DNA from: Elasticomyces elasticus
Lineage: Eukaryota > Ascomycota > Dothideomycetes > Mycosphaerellales > Teratosphaeriaceae
Reading direction: 5' to 3'
Assembly (NCBI GenBank): GCA_035926095.1
Contig: JAVRQT010000012.1
Coordinates: 1,054,001-1,118,000, forward strand
Length of the DNA: 64,000 nucleotides
Position numbers and translations under genes: made by a program. The stretch's first letter is position 1. Each line of letters starts with the position of its first letter. The notes beneath the pieces are model-generated. The model ran no database searches. It was not told the origin of the DNA and worked only from the letters and a program-made list of their open reading frames with translations. Below, piece after piece: positions 31,459 through 42,686 of this stretch.

Positions 31459-33595
31459 ATGAGAGTAATCTCCTCTCTCACCTCGGCAGGTACACTGATT
31501 GCGCTACTGCTCTTACCCAGGAGCTGCGCCACCGATGTGAACAGCACGGTAGTGCAGTGGATCAACCCATTCCCAGTCGAACCTTGCAACGGTGTCAATA
31601 TCAAGGACATCACGGTCGCGGAGCTGCAGCGGGTAAAGCCTCATCGCACTCTCTAGCATCAAGATTCCCGAACTAATGGAGGCTGAGTACAGCATTTTGC
31701 CAATGGCAGCTTGACTGCAGTCCAACTAGGCCAGTGCTACGTCGATCGAATCGCGAAAACCAATCCATACGTGCACCATGTCATCGAAGTCAACCCCGAT
31801 TGGAAAGACATTGCACAGGCTCTCGATGCCGAACGTGCTAGCGGCAAAGTACGCGGACCGTTGCATGGCATACCTGTTTTGACCAAGGACAACATTGCTA
31901 CCAACGATAAAGTGGAGACTACTGGTAAGCTTTGATCCAATCCCAGTCTGAATACTGTTAACGAGGCAATCAGATGGCAATCTAGTATTGGTCGGAAGCA
32001 AGGTGGCTGGCGACGCTTTCGTGGTACGGAAGTTGAGAGCTGCAGGTGTCGTGCTGCTCGGCCATGCCAACGAGTCCGAAGATGCCGACCACCGTGCTAT
32101 CATCTCGTTCTCGGAAGGCTGGTCGGATCGTGGGGGGCAATGCAGGAACGTGTGGAACGGGACCCAACAGACAGCCGGCTCGTCCACTGGCTCTGCGCAA
32201 GCAGTTGCCGGCTACAACATCCTGCTCAGTGTCGGCACTGAGACGCATGGTGCGCATGACCTTCTACTTGCGACTTCTGTATGTCGGTACTGACTTCTGC
32301 AGGCTCTGTACTGCATCCTGCAGGCCATGCTGGCGTTGTTGGTCTGAAGCCGACCACTGGTCTGACATCTCGCAGCGGTGTGATACCTGGATCTCGCAAT
32401 CGAGACTCGGTGGGAACGTTCGCCCGTAATGTTCACGACGCCGCACTTCTACTGGACGTCATGTACGGTCCTGATGACGACGATCCGTGGTCGCTTGGTC
32501 AGGTTGGCAAGACCCCAGACGCAGGATATGCGCAGTTCGCAACAAACTCTTCTGCTCTGAACGGCGCTGTGTTCGGCATTCCATACCACATATGGTGGTC
32601 CACCATTGGTGGTCTCCGAGCCCCAGGCAACGAGGCCAAGTTTCTTGCCCGCCTCGAACAGCTGAAGCAAGCAGGCGCTACGATAGTCAACATAACAGAA
32701 CCGCTTCCATACGCTGACGAAATCCAGAACGCCTACGGTTGGGGCGATGCTGCCAATACCACGTACTGGTTGCAGAGCGCCCGTGTACTCAATGTCGACC
32801 TTTACAACGGTTACACGGAATGGCTTCAACAGATATCATGGCCTAATGGCACTACCGGGAATCTGCCGCTTGAGCATCTCGGTGATCTTGTTGTCTGGAA
32901 CAATGTGAACAATGCAACTACTGGAGCGCTCGGTGGCGCGTACCCTTGGAGGAGCGGCCAAGACGCCCTCATAGCTGCGGTAGCCACTGGTGGAGTACGA
33001 GATGCTCGATATTGGCGAGCGTGGTGTGAGCATTTATGCCGTTATGTCTTTCTGCTTCCGTCATACTGATGCATTGGACAGATTGGCGGCTAGCCAGAAG
33101 TCAAGCCTGCGTCGACGGAGCATATGCATACAAAGCTCCCAATGGTAGCACTTTGCCTTTGGACGCTGTCCTGATACCGAACGTTGCTAGCGGCGGAGCT
33201 TCTTCCAGCATAGCCAGCGTCGTAGATGCTGCGCAATACCCAGCTATTAGCGTTCCCATCGGTATGACCTTCTATCATATCCTGTTTACGCCACGCTAAC
33301 GCGATAATAGACGTCGACGGCTTCAACGTACCCATGGGTCTGGGCATTTGGGGCACGGGGTACTCAGAGGGAAATCTGGTCAAGTGGGCATCGGCCATGG
33401 AGTCGTTGTTCCACTTCGCGCAAGACTTCGAGCCGGAGTTTGTGAATTACAACACGTCGAAGATACCGTTTGATGCACGCTGGGTAAGCTTGACTGAGAC
33501 GGTCATCGTGGTAGCTGCTGACTTGTAACCAGCCCGGATACTCCTGCACAGTCGATTCTCTCGACCACCTTGGTTGCTCTGCTGCAGCAGTCTAG
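31459..33595 (+). CDS. Secreted amidase (amidase signature family)
   Basis: Seven-exon model: 31459-31632, 31693-31924, 31974-32249, 32303-33025, 33082-33261, 33311-33483, 33533-33595 (606 residues). All introns are 49-60 nt, GT..AG, most with CTGAC, CTGAT or CTAAC branch sites, and all keep phase. The start MRVISS gives a signal peptide with core TLIALLLLP. The catalytic triad of the family is visible: Lys in PVLTKDNIA, the Ser-cisSer segment in TAGSSTGSAQAVAG, and the nucleophile loop GTETHGSVLHPA created by splicing. VVGLKPTTGLTSRSGVIPGS follows. N-x-T/S sites and late cysteines fit secretion. The family hydrolyses amide bonds; the substrate is unknown. The donor at 33026 is the least sure. 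Confidence 0.88.
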
Positions 33596-34223
33596 AGGTT
33601 ACAATCTGCTTGGTTCCCGTGTGTACTACACATGAAACGGTGCATCTCGAAGAAATGTCTTTCAATTTCATCGGTCGGCAGCAGTAAGCAGGATTTTTGA
33701 ACCATCCGACTGCAAGAGCAATAGCAACAACGTATGTTAGCAACGCCGCCTCAGTATACTCATGCTTGGCTTGTCGTCGTTCGTGGCCACAGTCGTCACG
33801 TCGTGCATCCCACGCAAGTCGCACGTTCTCCCACGAAAACGCGTGCACACCGCTGCCCACGCCTTTCGACCAATGAATTCCAACCAAGTCATCATCTTTG
33901 CCGATCATTTCCGCAAGAGCGCGGCTCAAAATTCGCGATGTAACCTCACTAACTACCGACGTGGACAGCGCATTGATTGGTGGCCTGTGACGATCAGGGT
34001 CTTGACAAGCCGAAGCCGCTGACGCGGGTCTAACAAGGGTACGATCCACTTGCGGCGGACTCGAGATTTGGGCGTCGTTGGCGTGCTTGGCATGTGGAGG
34101 AATTGGTTGGTGGCTTGCAGGCAATTTCGACGTTGAGGCAAAGTTGACTCGACAGCAAAGGGGTTTGGCGGATGGCGGTGTCATAGGACGATAACGATGT
34201 CGTGACATTAGAAGAAAGTGCAA
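33447..34223 (-). CDS. Doubtful open reading frame, antisense to amidase 3' end
   Basis: An open frame of 258 codons with a hydrophobic stretch (ALLTYVVAIALAVGWF) near residue 160. It overlaps the last exons of the amidase on the other strand by 149 bp and has no family I recognise. The first 200 codons lie in otherwise empty sequence (33596-34570), so a real but unidentified gene is possible. I list it mainly to describe this gap. Confidence 0.2.
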   Translation of the reverse strand: MHFLLMSRHRYRPMTPPSAKPLCCRVNFASTSKLPASHQPIPPHAKHANDAQISSPPQVDRTLVRPASAASACQDPDRHRPPINALSTSVVSEVTSRILSRALAEMIGKDDDLVGIHWSKGVGSGVHAFSWENVRLAWDARRDDCGHERRQAKHEYTEAALLTYVVAIALAVGWFKNPAYCCRPMKLKDISSRCTVSCVVHTGTKQIVTSRLLQQSNQGGRENRLCRSIRAGYKSAATTMTVSVKLTQRASNGIFDVL

Positions 34224-34570
34224 ATGTTGCTCATGTGGTACTCATCGACTACTGTACAGAGCAAGCTCTCCTTCCAAGGCGATGAGTCGCCTACTTTTCC
34301 TCCTCGTCTTTGGTTCCAGGTCAACAACAATATGGTACAATCAGCCTGCAGCTCGCAGTCTCTCCTTGCGCCGGGAACGCCATGCAATAGCAAGCTCACC
34401 ATGGTAACTCCATGTCAATGCCTTCCTGCCGAAGTTGGGGTATCAAAAGTAACGTAGCGACTGGTCTAGCTGTCGAAATGTAATGCACAATAACGCCGGT
34501 AAATGTTCATAATGCACTCGCGTGGTAGATGCGAGCGGCAAGTCGTATCGTGAGCTTCAATGTTGGCATC

Positions 34571-35759
34571 TCACTCGTCGTCATCGTCTGGAGATGGATG
34601 GTCGTGGCCGTCTCCTCGATGAACCTTGCGGTGTCGACGCAGGTTCGAGACCACGGAGAAGTGGCGGCCACAGCCGTCTACATCGCATGCAAATGCTGAC
34701 ATATCAATCAGTATAAATCGTCAATATTCGAGAAGAATATGACTTACGCTTCTCGCCTGTGTGGCTGTACATGTGCGTCTGGAGCGAGCTAGGTCGAGTG
34801 AACCGCTTATCACAGATCTTGCACTTGTGCTTCTTCTGAGAGCTCGACGCAACCTTTGAGCTGAACTGGCCCATCATTGACTGCGGCGCAGGCGGGAGAC
34901 TGCCATTGATCAGGCCCACGGGTCGTGGGAGAGTACGTGAATTTGGCCCATCTTCGTTCGCGGAGCTGTAATCGGCCACGGATGCGTTGTCGCTGACCGA
35001 ACTGGCGTAGCTGTATGGGTAGGAGCTCTGTGAGGAGACAGAGCCGCGCGACGAATGTGACGAAGTCGGGAAGCCGTAAGAGTCCATTGAGCTGCGACTC
35101 GATTGTGACGTTTCGTATACGTTGCGCGGGGTGATATCGGACTGGCTCATTGCCACCATACCGCGGCTGGCTTCTACCGCATCGCTGAACCCCTGCCGAT
35201 CTGCATCAGAGACATGGCTGAGCCTGTCGTTGAAGTCAACATAAGAGCTTTGTCGTGGCCTCTGGACCTCGATCGGGGCGCCCATGAGCATCGCGGTGGC
35301 TACTGACGGGTGCGAAGGCCGGCGGTCCACTTGCTGGTAGCCGTATGATGTCGAGTACTGCGGCGCGGACGCCGGCGCATATGTGCTGGCATTTGGCGCA
35401 GCAGAGCTGGCGTAAGAAGCGCCGTATGGTCGCGATACGCTCATGTCTTGAGCCATGTGTAAGTCCGTCTGCTGCAACAGATCCGGGTCCATAGGAAGCA
35501 TACCTGTTGCCAGAGATGGCGCGGGAAGTGCGTTGCTAGCATACGCAGACGAAGCGTTGGGAGTGTGCGTCGAATAGTGCTTCACATCGTGGCTGATTGA
35601 TGGCGTCGGTAGCGATGTAGCATACATCTGCCCGTGTGATGAAGCCGCCGACGACGTCCATGGGTTCGAGAACTGTGGTTGCTGGTACCGAATTGATTCG
35701 TAGCCACCCATACTGCTGAAGGGCGTTTGTTGCTGTCGCGTGTCGACTGCCATTGCCAT
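34571..35759 (-). CDS. flbC: C2H2 zinc-finger conidiation regulator FlbC
   Basis: Two exons, 34748-35759 and 34571-34695; the 52-nt intron at 34696-34747 starts GTAAGTC and ends CAG, giving 378 residues. The first 300 residues are Ser/Tyr/Gln-rich, typical of an activation region. The two C2H2 fingers sit at the C-terminus and are split by the intron: KCKICDKRFTRPSSLQTHMYSH, then ACDVDGCGRHFSVVSNLRRH, joined by the TGEKPF linker that only exists after splicing. This finger pair is very like FlbC of Aspergillus, which binds DNA and promotes asexual development. The protein ends in an acidic tail (PDDDDE). A long upstream region (35760-37888) suggests complex control. Confidence 0.9.
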
Positions 35760-37888
35760 GGTGAAGCTTGTTGATGGGAGGTGTTGACGTGTGAAGTGAT
35801 CAACACAAAGAGGAGCTTCGAGAACGTGGAGAGACGATCGATCCTTGGAGGATGAGCGGGATCAGCGAGCTTAAAGGTGTCGTTCCTCGTCCCAAAAAGA
35901 TGTGGGGCTGTAGCAGTGCTGATCTGGAGATTCGTCGTTGACAGAGCGCTGTCAGTGGCCACTTCCGTACCGAGATGCAGCTAGTTCGATGGTTCCTCGC
36001 GCCGTTGTCCAAGACGGAAGGTCGACGATGTTTCAAGTTAACCAGGGGTTTTCCAATGCAAGTCGATGCGGCAGTGTTGCGTTCCTGTCGAGTCGGTGGT
36101 GCCGGCACGGTCCTGGTGTGCTGTGCGTCCGACGAAGGGAGTAGTGATGGGCGCTGAGCTTATTGTTGTGGGCGAAGCGTGCTTGTACTTTGATATAGCG
36201 TGGACTCTGTGTGGATGTAGAGTGAAAATCTTATGTGGAGACGCTGATCTTCTTCAGAGTTGGAGGGGACAGCCTGGATATATGTTTGGCGCGTGAGGTT
36301 GCAAACGCAGGGCAACGAAGTGAAGTTTAACGCTGACGTAGCTTGTGCGCTAAGGGATCAGTGGCTTCGGCAGGCGCGCACCCTGCATCCTCGCCGACGC
36401 CATCGAAGCCAGCCGACTTGTGGGGGACGACGCACTCGTTCGGCATCCACACGATCACGCCCACCAAGTTTGCGCTCTCCACTTTGCGGTACCGCCTACA
36501 AAGCGAGTGGTCGGCTGGAGAGCTCGACGGCGACGAGCTGGTGAGTGGTGACCGCTCATGTGGCCTGAGTGTGGTGCGATCAAAGTTCACAGAGACCCGC
36601 ACTCGTAGGCCACCAATGAGCAGCCCCGAGACACAGTGCTTGTTTCCGTCCGGATGTCTTACTGCCGGTTACAGAGTTCGCCCTGGGAGGGACGTGCATT
36701 TCGAGGATTTTTGCGCCTCCATTGATGATTCTGGGAGACGTCCGAAGAACACAATATCTGGCTGGCGATGCAGCCGGCCCCGACGCCGTGTCGCAACAAT
36801 GCTCAGTACCGGACGCGACGCGAGATATGATCATGATGGAAGCTCGCAGCGAAAACACCACGATGACAGCCGCACAGCCTCCACCATCAACGGCGCAATC
36901 TTGCAGCTCCGTCGTATTTTCCCCGCAGAGCAAAAGAAGCGGACCGACCAGTCGTCAAACCCATTGGGCAGGTGAAAAGTGTTTCTATGACCACGGCGTC
37001 GGTTCCAATCAGTCTTGCGTGGCCTGTATCATGTAAATAAGTCGGTCTTCCATCAGTCTCCTTGTCTTAATGATTACATCCGAATACGGTACTTTCACGA
37101 AGCACGACAGAATACCGTAGGGCAACCTCCGGAACGTCACTTCCGATCGCCAAGGGCAGCCTTCAGCCAAATTGCGAGGACGTCGCGGCTGGCTTTTATG
37201 CTTACGGTAGCGTCGAAGCCTATATGCGTACTAGCAGACGTCAGGTTGCTCCTCCACCGGGCTACTACTCATGAACGCTTGAGCGGGCATTGCTAGCATT
37301 GGTGCATCTACCATACTACCACTAATATGAGGGCGTCGCCTGACCAAGTGGACTGCAAGCAGCTTTGCGTAAAGACGCTACCTACCAAATATCCGCAACA
37401 GACGCTACCGAAAGGCATCGACGCGCATGAGCTTGCTGACTTGTGTACCCTTGGCGCAGCTCGTTCACCAAAATCCGACGAAATGATAGGCTGCACCAAA
37501 TCAACTGCAAGCAGAGTACCTGCACTGGGCCTGACTACTGCAGCATCACTTGCCCTCACTGAGATACCTTTCACAGATTGCGCGATGCATGATGGCTGCG
37601 CGATGATAATTCATCCTTATGGAGCACCGAAATGCACACTTCAACGGAGTGAAGTCGGAGCCCACTTCACTGCCGTCTGTGCGGTACATGAAACGCAAGA
37701 CAGGGTGGGGAAGTAATCAAGGTTGTCGGCAAAAATACTTCCTTTGCGCACCCCACTGTCGATCAGTCGATCCAACTTTTTTGACTTCTCCTGACATTGT
37801 CGATCATGCACACAGTCAGCTGGAAATTGCCCTTAGAAATTGGTGCAAGATGAGCGATATATTGCCTATCAGTCCCGAAGGGAACAAA
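35760..37888. other. Long upstream region of flbC, no gene supported
   Basis: About 2.1 kb separates the flbC start from the end of the transporter gene. Open frames at 36343-36975 and 37327-37716 on the plus strand have no motifs and unusual composition, so I leave them out. Developmental regulators often have long 5' regions; that is the simplest reading. Confidence 0.5.
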
Positions 37889-39178
37889 CTATCCAGGAGT
37901 TACGGACTTGTCACGGCCAACACTTCCGCTCATCCAGCTTGCGGCTTTTGTGCTTTCATGGTAACAACAGAGTAGCTGCATCGGATTAGCACTTCTCACG
38001 TTATTCGAGACACCTTGTACGTACGCGATGATACCACCGATAGCGAGCAGAATGCCGACCATACTGCTGTCGTTTAATGGTCTTCGGCTGTACGACCATC
38101 CGATTGCAATGATCAAGCAGGTCTTCGCATGGCCGACGACGGTACTAGCCACTGGTCCAGCACCGTCGACGATGAGGAAGTGAGATATGTGCAGGAGACA
38201 TGCCAGCATGCCACTCTGAATTGCACATCAGCTCGCTGTACTTTCTGCTTCATGATTTTGACTTACCAGAAATATGACAGCCCAGGTCCCGAGCGACACA
38301 GTCCGCCATACTGTCAAGTCGTCTGAAAATGGAATGATGTAGAGCATGAGCAGTACACTTGCTGGGGACTGGTTCAGTAATAGCTGGGCGCTCTCGCATT
38401 GCGTGATCTCGTGATACTTCTTGATCATGACAGTATAGGTGGCGCTGGCGACCAGACTGATGAGGGCGAAAAAGACACCCAGCGGAGTTGTGCGGTGGCT
38501 GATGTGTGCGTTGGGATCTGCAGAGGTATCGAAATACGACACGATGCCTACCCCAAGACACACTGGTATCAGGGTGAGCCCTGCAACCACGGGAATCTTC
38601 TTCCTCAAGACGATGAATTCCAGAAGAGCGACGCAAGGCGTTACCAGCACTCGGGCTACTTGGTAGAACTGGATGCTGGAGTATGCCAGCGAGGCGTTCG
38701 TCAAGACGACGGCCAAGATCATGGCAAAAGCCAGTGGCAATATTTGGAGAAAGCCAACGCGCTTGCGCTGGAACAAAGCAATTGGCGGAGAGGACACTCC
38801 GTACAATGTCGCGGCAGTGATCGCGAAATGCGTTGCGGCGAAGGTAACTTGCGCGTGGCGCAGATCATCATCTTCGAATATCCGTTTGTTCACGAAGACC
38901 TGTCCAGATTTACAGTCAGTGGAGCCTATTTGCAGTTGGACTTGGCCTACGAGTCCGACGGCAGAGAAAATATTGATGGCAATGCTCAAGCATGACTTTG
39001 GTGTCATGCCAAACGGCCTGATGCGCTTCTTCTCGAGCGACTCATCGCTGGGTAATAATGCCTCGGCTTCGTAAACATGCTCGTCCGTATGGTCGTCCAC
39101 CTTCTCGTCGGCCAGGGCGTGCTCTTCGTCGCTAACAGTCATCGTGGTCGCCATGTTCGTTGCAAGTTGTTCTTCCAT
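37889..39178 (-). CDS. Triose-phosphate/nucleotide-sugar type transporter (SLC35 family)
   Basis: Three-exon model: 38951-39178, 38267-38899, 37889-38215 (395 residues). Intron 38900-38950 is 51 nt and lies in frame, so it is easily missed; its removal joins IFSAVGL to VFVNKRIF, as in the family. Intron 38216-38266 starts GTAAGT. An acidic N-terminus precedes about ten membrane segments, for example LPLAFAMILAVVLTNASLAY, PVVAGLTLIPVCLGVGIVSYF and GVFFALISLVASATYTVMIKKYH. These wordings match the fungal TPT domain proteins related to SLC35E3, usually Golgi or ER antiporters of sugar nucleotides or phosphorylated sugars. Substrate unknown. The extreme C-terminus after GGIIAYVQ is uncertain. Confidence 0.85.
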
Positions 39179-39306
39179 CACGAAAATATCGCGAGGTCGA
39201 TCGCGTCACCCCACATTCCGGCCCCTTGTCCTTGCATGGTGAGATGTCGAGAAATTGATAGCTGGAGCACGTATTAAGGTACATGAATTGGTGATGGACT
39301 GTATAT

Positions 39307-40918
39307 CTAGTCTTCAGCCTCGACGTCTTGGCCATTATCGCCTTCTTTCGCCGAATCGCCCCAGCCTCTTCGCTTCCGCAGGTTTCCAACATTATACAGC
39401 AGGTCGTCCAGCGTTTTCCCGTCTAAGCTTGCTCCGGCCGCAGGCCATGAGTTGAGGCATGCCAGTCTCTCCTGCATTGCACCGTCTCGTGCGCTGCGTA
39501 TCACAGCCTGCTCCTTGACCTCCTGCAATTGAAGTGCCTGAAAGCGACTCTGCCCGTCTTCCCGTACGTCAAGCGATACAACGGCGATGTTACCGATACA
39601 TGCTAGGTCGAGAGGTGCATGACCGAGATCAAGCTTCGCGATTTTGACATCCTGCCCTCTTTGCAAACCGAGTTGGTTGACAGGTATCGCAAGGAGCATA
39701 GGCGACCGCTCGATGGCCACCACTAATGCGGTCTCTGCTCCAGCATTGGTAGCTGGGCAAGGCACAATCCACAGACCCGAAACTGCAATGTCCTTTTTGC
39801 TGCTACCAGCTTGAAAGACAGTCTCGCCATCTGCTTGCTGCAACGCCTCCGGATTGCTCTCAGCCGTATCTCCCACTTGACCAGCCAACTGGATCTTGCG
39901 CTTGAGTCTGAAAGCAGGCCAATCCCAGACATACAACTCATTCTCGCCACCCCCGCTGACGAGCAAGTCCGTACCAGGTATCAAGCAGACCTTGCTCACG
40001 AATTCTGTGTGCCCCAAACAGTAGCCTTCGATAATGTGTGATTGTGGCGGTCCGCGCGAAACGCGGATATGTTCGTCCCTGTCCGCAGTAATGATGTAGC
40101 CTCTCTCCCTACCGTCAACGTTGCGAGTTGCGAAAGTGACGTCCGTGAGCATGGAGACATGGCCGAGAAGCAGTTTGTGATCGAACTTGAGTGGTTCCTT
40201 CTTCGCGCTAAAGGCCTTCTGCTGCATTTGTGCTTCCAGCGCTTTACGGTTGCGCTGGGTGTGGACGGTCAGATTGGTGGCTGAAGGCTTGAATGCTGGT
40301 TCATCTGCTTCTAGTGTCGCAGAGTACACCGCACCCGCCTCTGTTGGTGCGTCTTCGATCGATACCGGGAGTAATGGCAAAGAATACACATCGCCGAACT
40401 TGTCACCACAGATGATTGTAGCATTGTCCGGTAGTACTTGAATAGCACACGGCCGCTTTGGCATGCATCGCTGGCTGATCTCTTCGAGTTTGCCACCACC
40501 AACAGCGAAAACCCGAACGTACTTGTCGTCTGTCACAGCCACGGCGTGATTCTGGTCTGGAGAGACAGTCAATTTGATGATGTTCGCCGGCTTCACCAAA
40601 GGTACAGTCTTCTGCTTCTTCTTTGGTCGCTCGCCATCGTCGTTTTCAGGCGCTTCTGCGGTGTTCGTGGTCTGTGTGATACTCAGTCATTGCCTCACTC
40701 CCGATCGCATGCCTGCCGACGCTCTATCAGTCCCAGACATCGAGTCACTGGGGCTTGCGTAGACTCACAGCATTCTCTGACGACCACTCTGATACGATCT
40801 TGCCATCGTCCACATCTACCAGCACGAGCCGATGTCCACACGCTGCGAGAAAGTGCCTATTGGTCCCACCTTGCGCTGTCGACCCAACGGCAGCGATACA
40901 TTGGTACGGATGCTGCAT
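39307..40918 (-). CDS. trm82: tRNA (guanine-N7) methyltransferase non-catalytic subunit Trm82
   Basis: Two exons, 40769-40918 and 39307-40671, with a 97-nt intron (40672-40768; GTGAGT, branch TGACT, CAG). Product 504 residues, a WD-repeat beta-propeller. Exon 1 starts MQHPYQCIAAVG and encodes the first blade; a Lys-rich segment (PKKKQKT) follows the junction. The hallmark of the family is YIITADRDEHIRVSRGPP followed by IIEGYCLGHTEFVSKV. Another blade is LLVSGGGENELYVWDW. Trm82 holds the catalytic Trm8 in the complex that makes m7G46 in tRNA. The C-terminus is acidic. Its start lies 193 bp from that of the ribosomal protein P0 gene on the other strand. Confidence 0.93.
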
Positions 40919-41111
40919 GATTGTGAGGAAATGCGACTGATGAACAGGATGCAAGTCTGCGAGCAATGTCCGCCAAGACTTCCACGCGAGTCAGGAGTGC
41001 TTCCACCCACGAATTGTCAAATTGTCGACCGCACCTGCTCTCGAGATCATCAACTCGCGTACCAACAACACACACACGCCTTAAACCACCAACCCTATAC
41101 TGCTAGACACT
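40919..41111. promoter_or_regulatory. Bidirectional promoter of trm82 and rpp0
   Basis: Only 193 bp separate the two divergent start codons. The half near rpp0 is rich in C and A just before the ATG (CACACACACG region), as in highly expressed fungal genes. Both products serve translation. Confidence 0.6.
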
Positions 41112-42204
41112 ATGGGGGGCAAGACAGCAACCAAGGCCGGCTACTTCGACAAGCTCAAGGGCCTGCTCGAGGAATACAAGTCCATCTTCATCGTCACCGT
41201 CGACAATGTCTCGTCGCAGCAGATGCACGAGATTCGCGCGTCCATGCGCGGCAAGGGCGTGGTCTTGATGGGCAAGAACACTATGGTGGGTGAAATACAG
41301 GAAGAAAAAGGAGAACGTGGGAGCATATACTGATTGGATGTAGGTGCGTCGTGCCATCAAGACCTTCATCGCGGACAACCCGGAGTACGAGCGCCTTCTT
41401 CCCCACGTCAAGGGCAATGTCGGATTCGTCTTCACCAACGCCGATCTTAAAGAGACGCGCGAGCAGATCTTGTCCAACCGTGTCGCTGCGCCCGCCCGTG
41501 CTGGTGCCGTCGCTCCCGGTGATGTGTACGTCCCAGCCGGAAACACCGGTATGGAGCCCGGCAAGACATCCTTCTTCCAGGCTCTCGGTGTCCCCACCAA
41601 GATCGCCCGTGGTACCATTGAAATCACGAGCGATGTCAAGGTGGCCGAGGCTGGTTCGCGTGTCGGTGCGTCCGAGGCGACGCTGCTGAACATGCTGAAC
41701 ATCTCGCCCTTCACGTACGGTATGGGTATCTCCCAGATCTACGACGATGGACAGTGCTTCTCTCCCGACGTCCTGGACATTGAGGAGTCCCAGCTGCTCA
41801 AGGCCTTCAGCTCGGCGATTGCGACCATCACCGCTGTCTCGCTTGCTGCCAACTACCCGACCATCGCCTCCATCAACCACAGCGTCGCGATCGGCATGCG
41901 CACTTCGATCTTGAATATCACCAAGATCTCGCTCGCGGCCGGCTACCCGACCCTGCCTTCCGTCTCCCACAGCATCCTCAACAGCTACAAGAACCTGTTG
42001 GCCGTTGCTGTTGAGACCGAGTACGAGTGGCCCGCGATCAGCCAGCTCAAGGCTGTCATCAAGGATCCGTCTCTTGCTCAGCAGAGCGGCCCTGCAGCCA
42101 CTACGCAGACCGAGGCACCCAAGGAGGAGGCCAAGAAGGAAGAGGCACCGAAGGAGGACGAGGAAGAGGAGGATGAGGACATGGGATTCGGTCTCTTCGA
42201 TTAG
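41112..42204 (+). CDS. rpp0: 60S ribosomal stalk protein P0 (uL10) with internal duplication
   Basis: Two exons, 41112-41285 and 41344-42204; the 58-nt intron starts GTGGGT, has branch CTGAT and ends TAG. Product 344 residues, against about 312 in yeast. The start MGGKTATKAGYFDKLK, the RNA-binding part with VDNVSSQQMHEIRASMRG and VLMGKNTM, and the C-terminal acidic end EDEDMGFGLFD, shared by all P-proteins, are clear. The extra length comes from a 30-codon near-repeat: VSLAANYPTIASINHS... is followed at once by ISLAAGYPTLPSVSHS.... P0 anchors the P1/P2 dimers that recruit elongation factors. The repeat lies between the body and the stalk-binding helices. Confidence 0.96.
41836..42015 (+). repeat. 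90-nt tandem duplication inside rpp0
   Basis: Two in-frame 90-nt units, 41836-41925 and 41926-42015. Shared positions at protein level include SLAA-x-YPT-x-x-S-x-x-HS. The second unit matches the usual P0 sequence better; the first has diverged more in its second half (SVAIGMRTSILNIT versus SILNSYKNLLAVAV). Confidence 0.75.
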
Positions 42205-42686
42205 AGGTCGAGGCCGAAATCCGGACATGACGTGGAGAGGGTGGGCATCGTGGCATGGTCAGCATTGTCTGTAGCATGGAGAGCACCGCTTTGCAATACC
42301 ATAATTCTGCCAAACTCTCATGATTTCTCTACCAACCTTTTCACTCGCCTAGAAAGGCTGACACAATACGTAAAGAGAATTGGTGGCCAACGGGACTTTG
42401 TTGACATACACGCGAGTACAGCTTGGGGACATCTGCTACCTGATCTGCAGGCAGTCTTTGTCTATGAAGAGGCTGAATAGTACTCCAGGCTGAGTAGCAT
42501 CCTTGCTTCTCAGGCGCATCAGCTGTGGTTCCCAGCACCCATGTATTGATTGTAACATCTGCGCTCATTGCTTCTGACCGACAGGTGGCCCTTGTTCCCA
42601 CCTGATCCAATCCAGATCAATGAACGGAGCCCTGCTCGCATTCCCATGGCCATCCCACTACTCCTCTATCAACGCTAACGTCGTCC
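42205..42686. other. Intergenic, convergent
   Basis: A 482-bp gap between the ends of rpp0 and the acetyltransferase gene. No gene or clear hairpin is seen. Confidence 0.5.

Noticed and set aside
36343..36975. 210-codon plus-strand frame upstream of flbC
   Set aside because: Arg/Ser/Cys-rich translation typical of non-coding frames, no domain, no splice or start context.
41041..41090. CRISPR-like or satellite repeat near ACACACAC
   Set aside because: It is a short CA-rich leader before rpp0; no repeat-spacer structure occurs anywhere in the window.
41281..42228. 315-codon open frame antisense to rpp0
   Set aside because: Mirror of strong codon bias in a highly expressed gene; the sense strand is a certain P0 gene.
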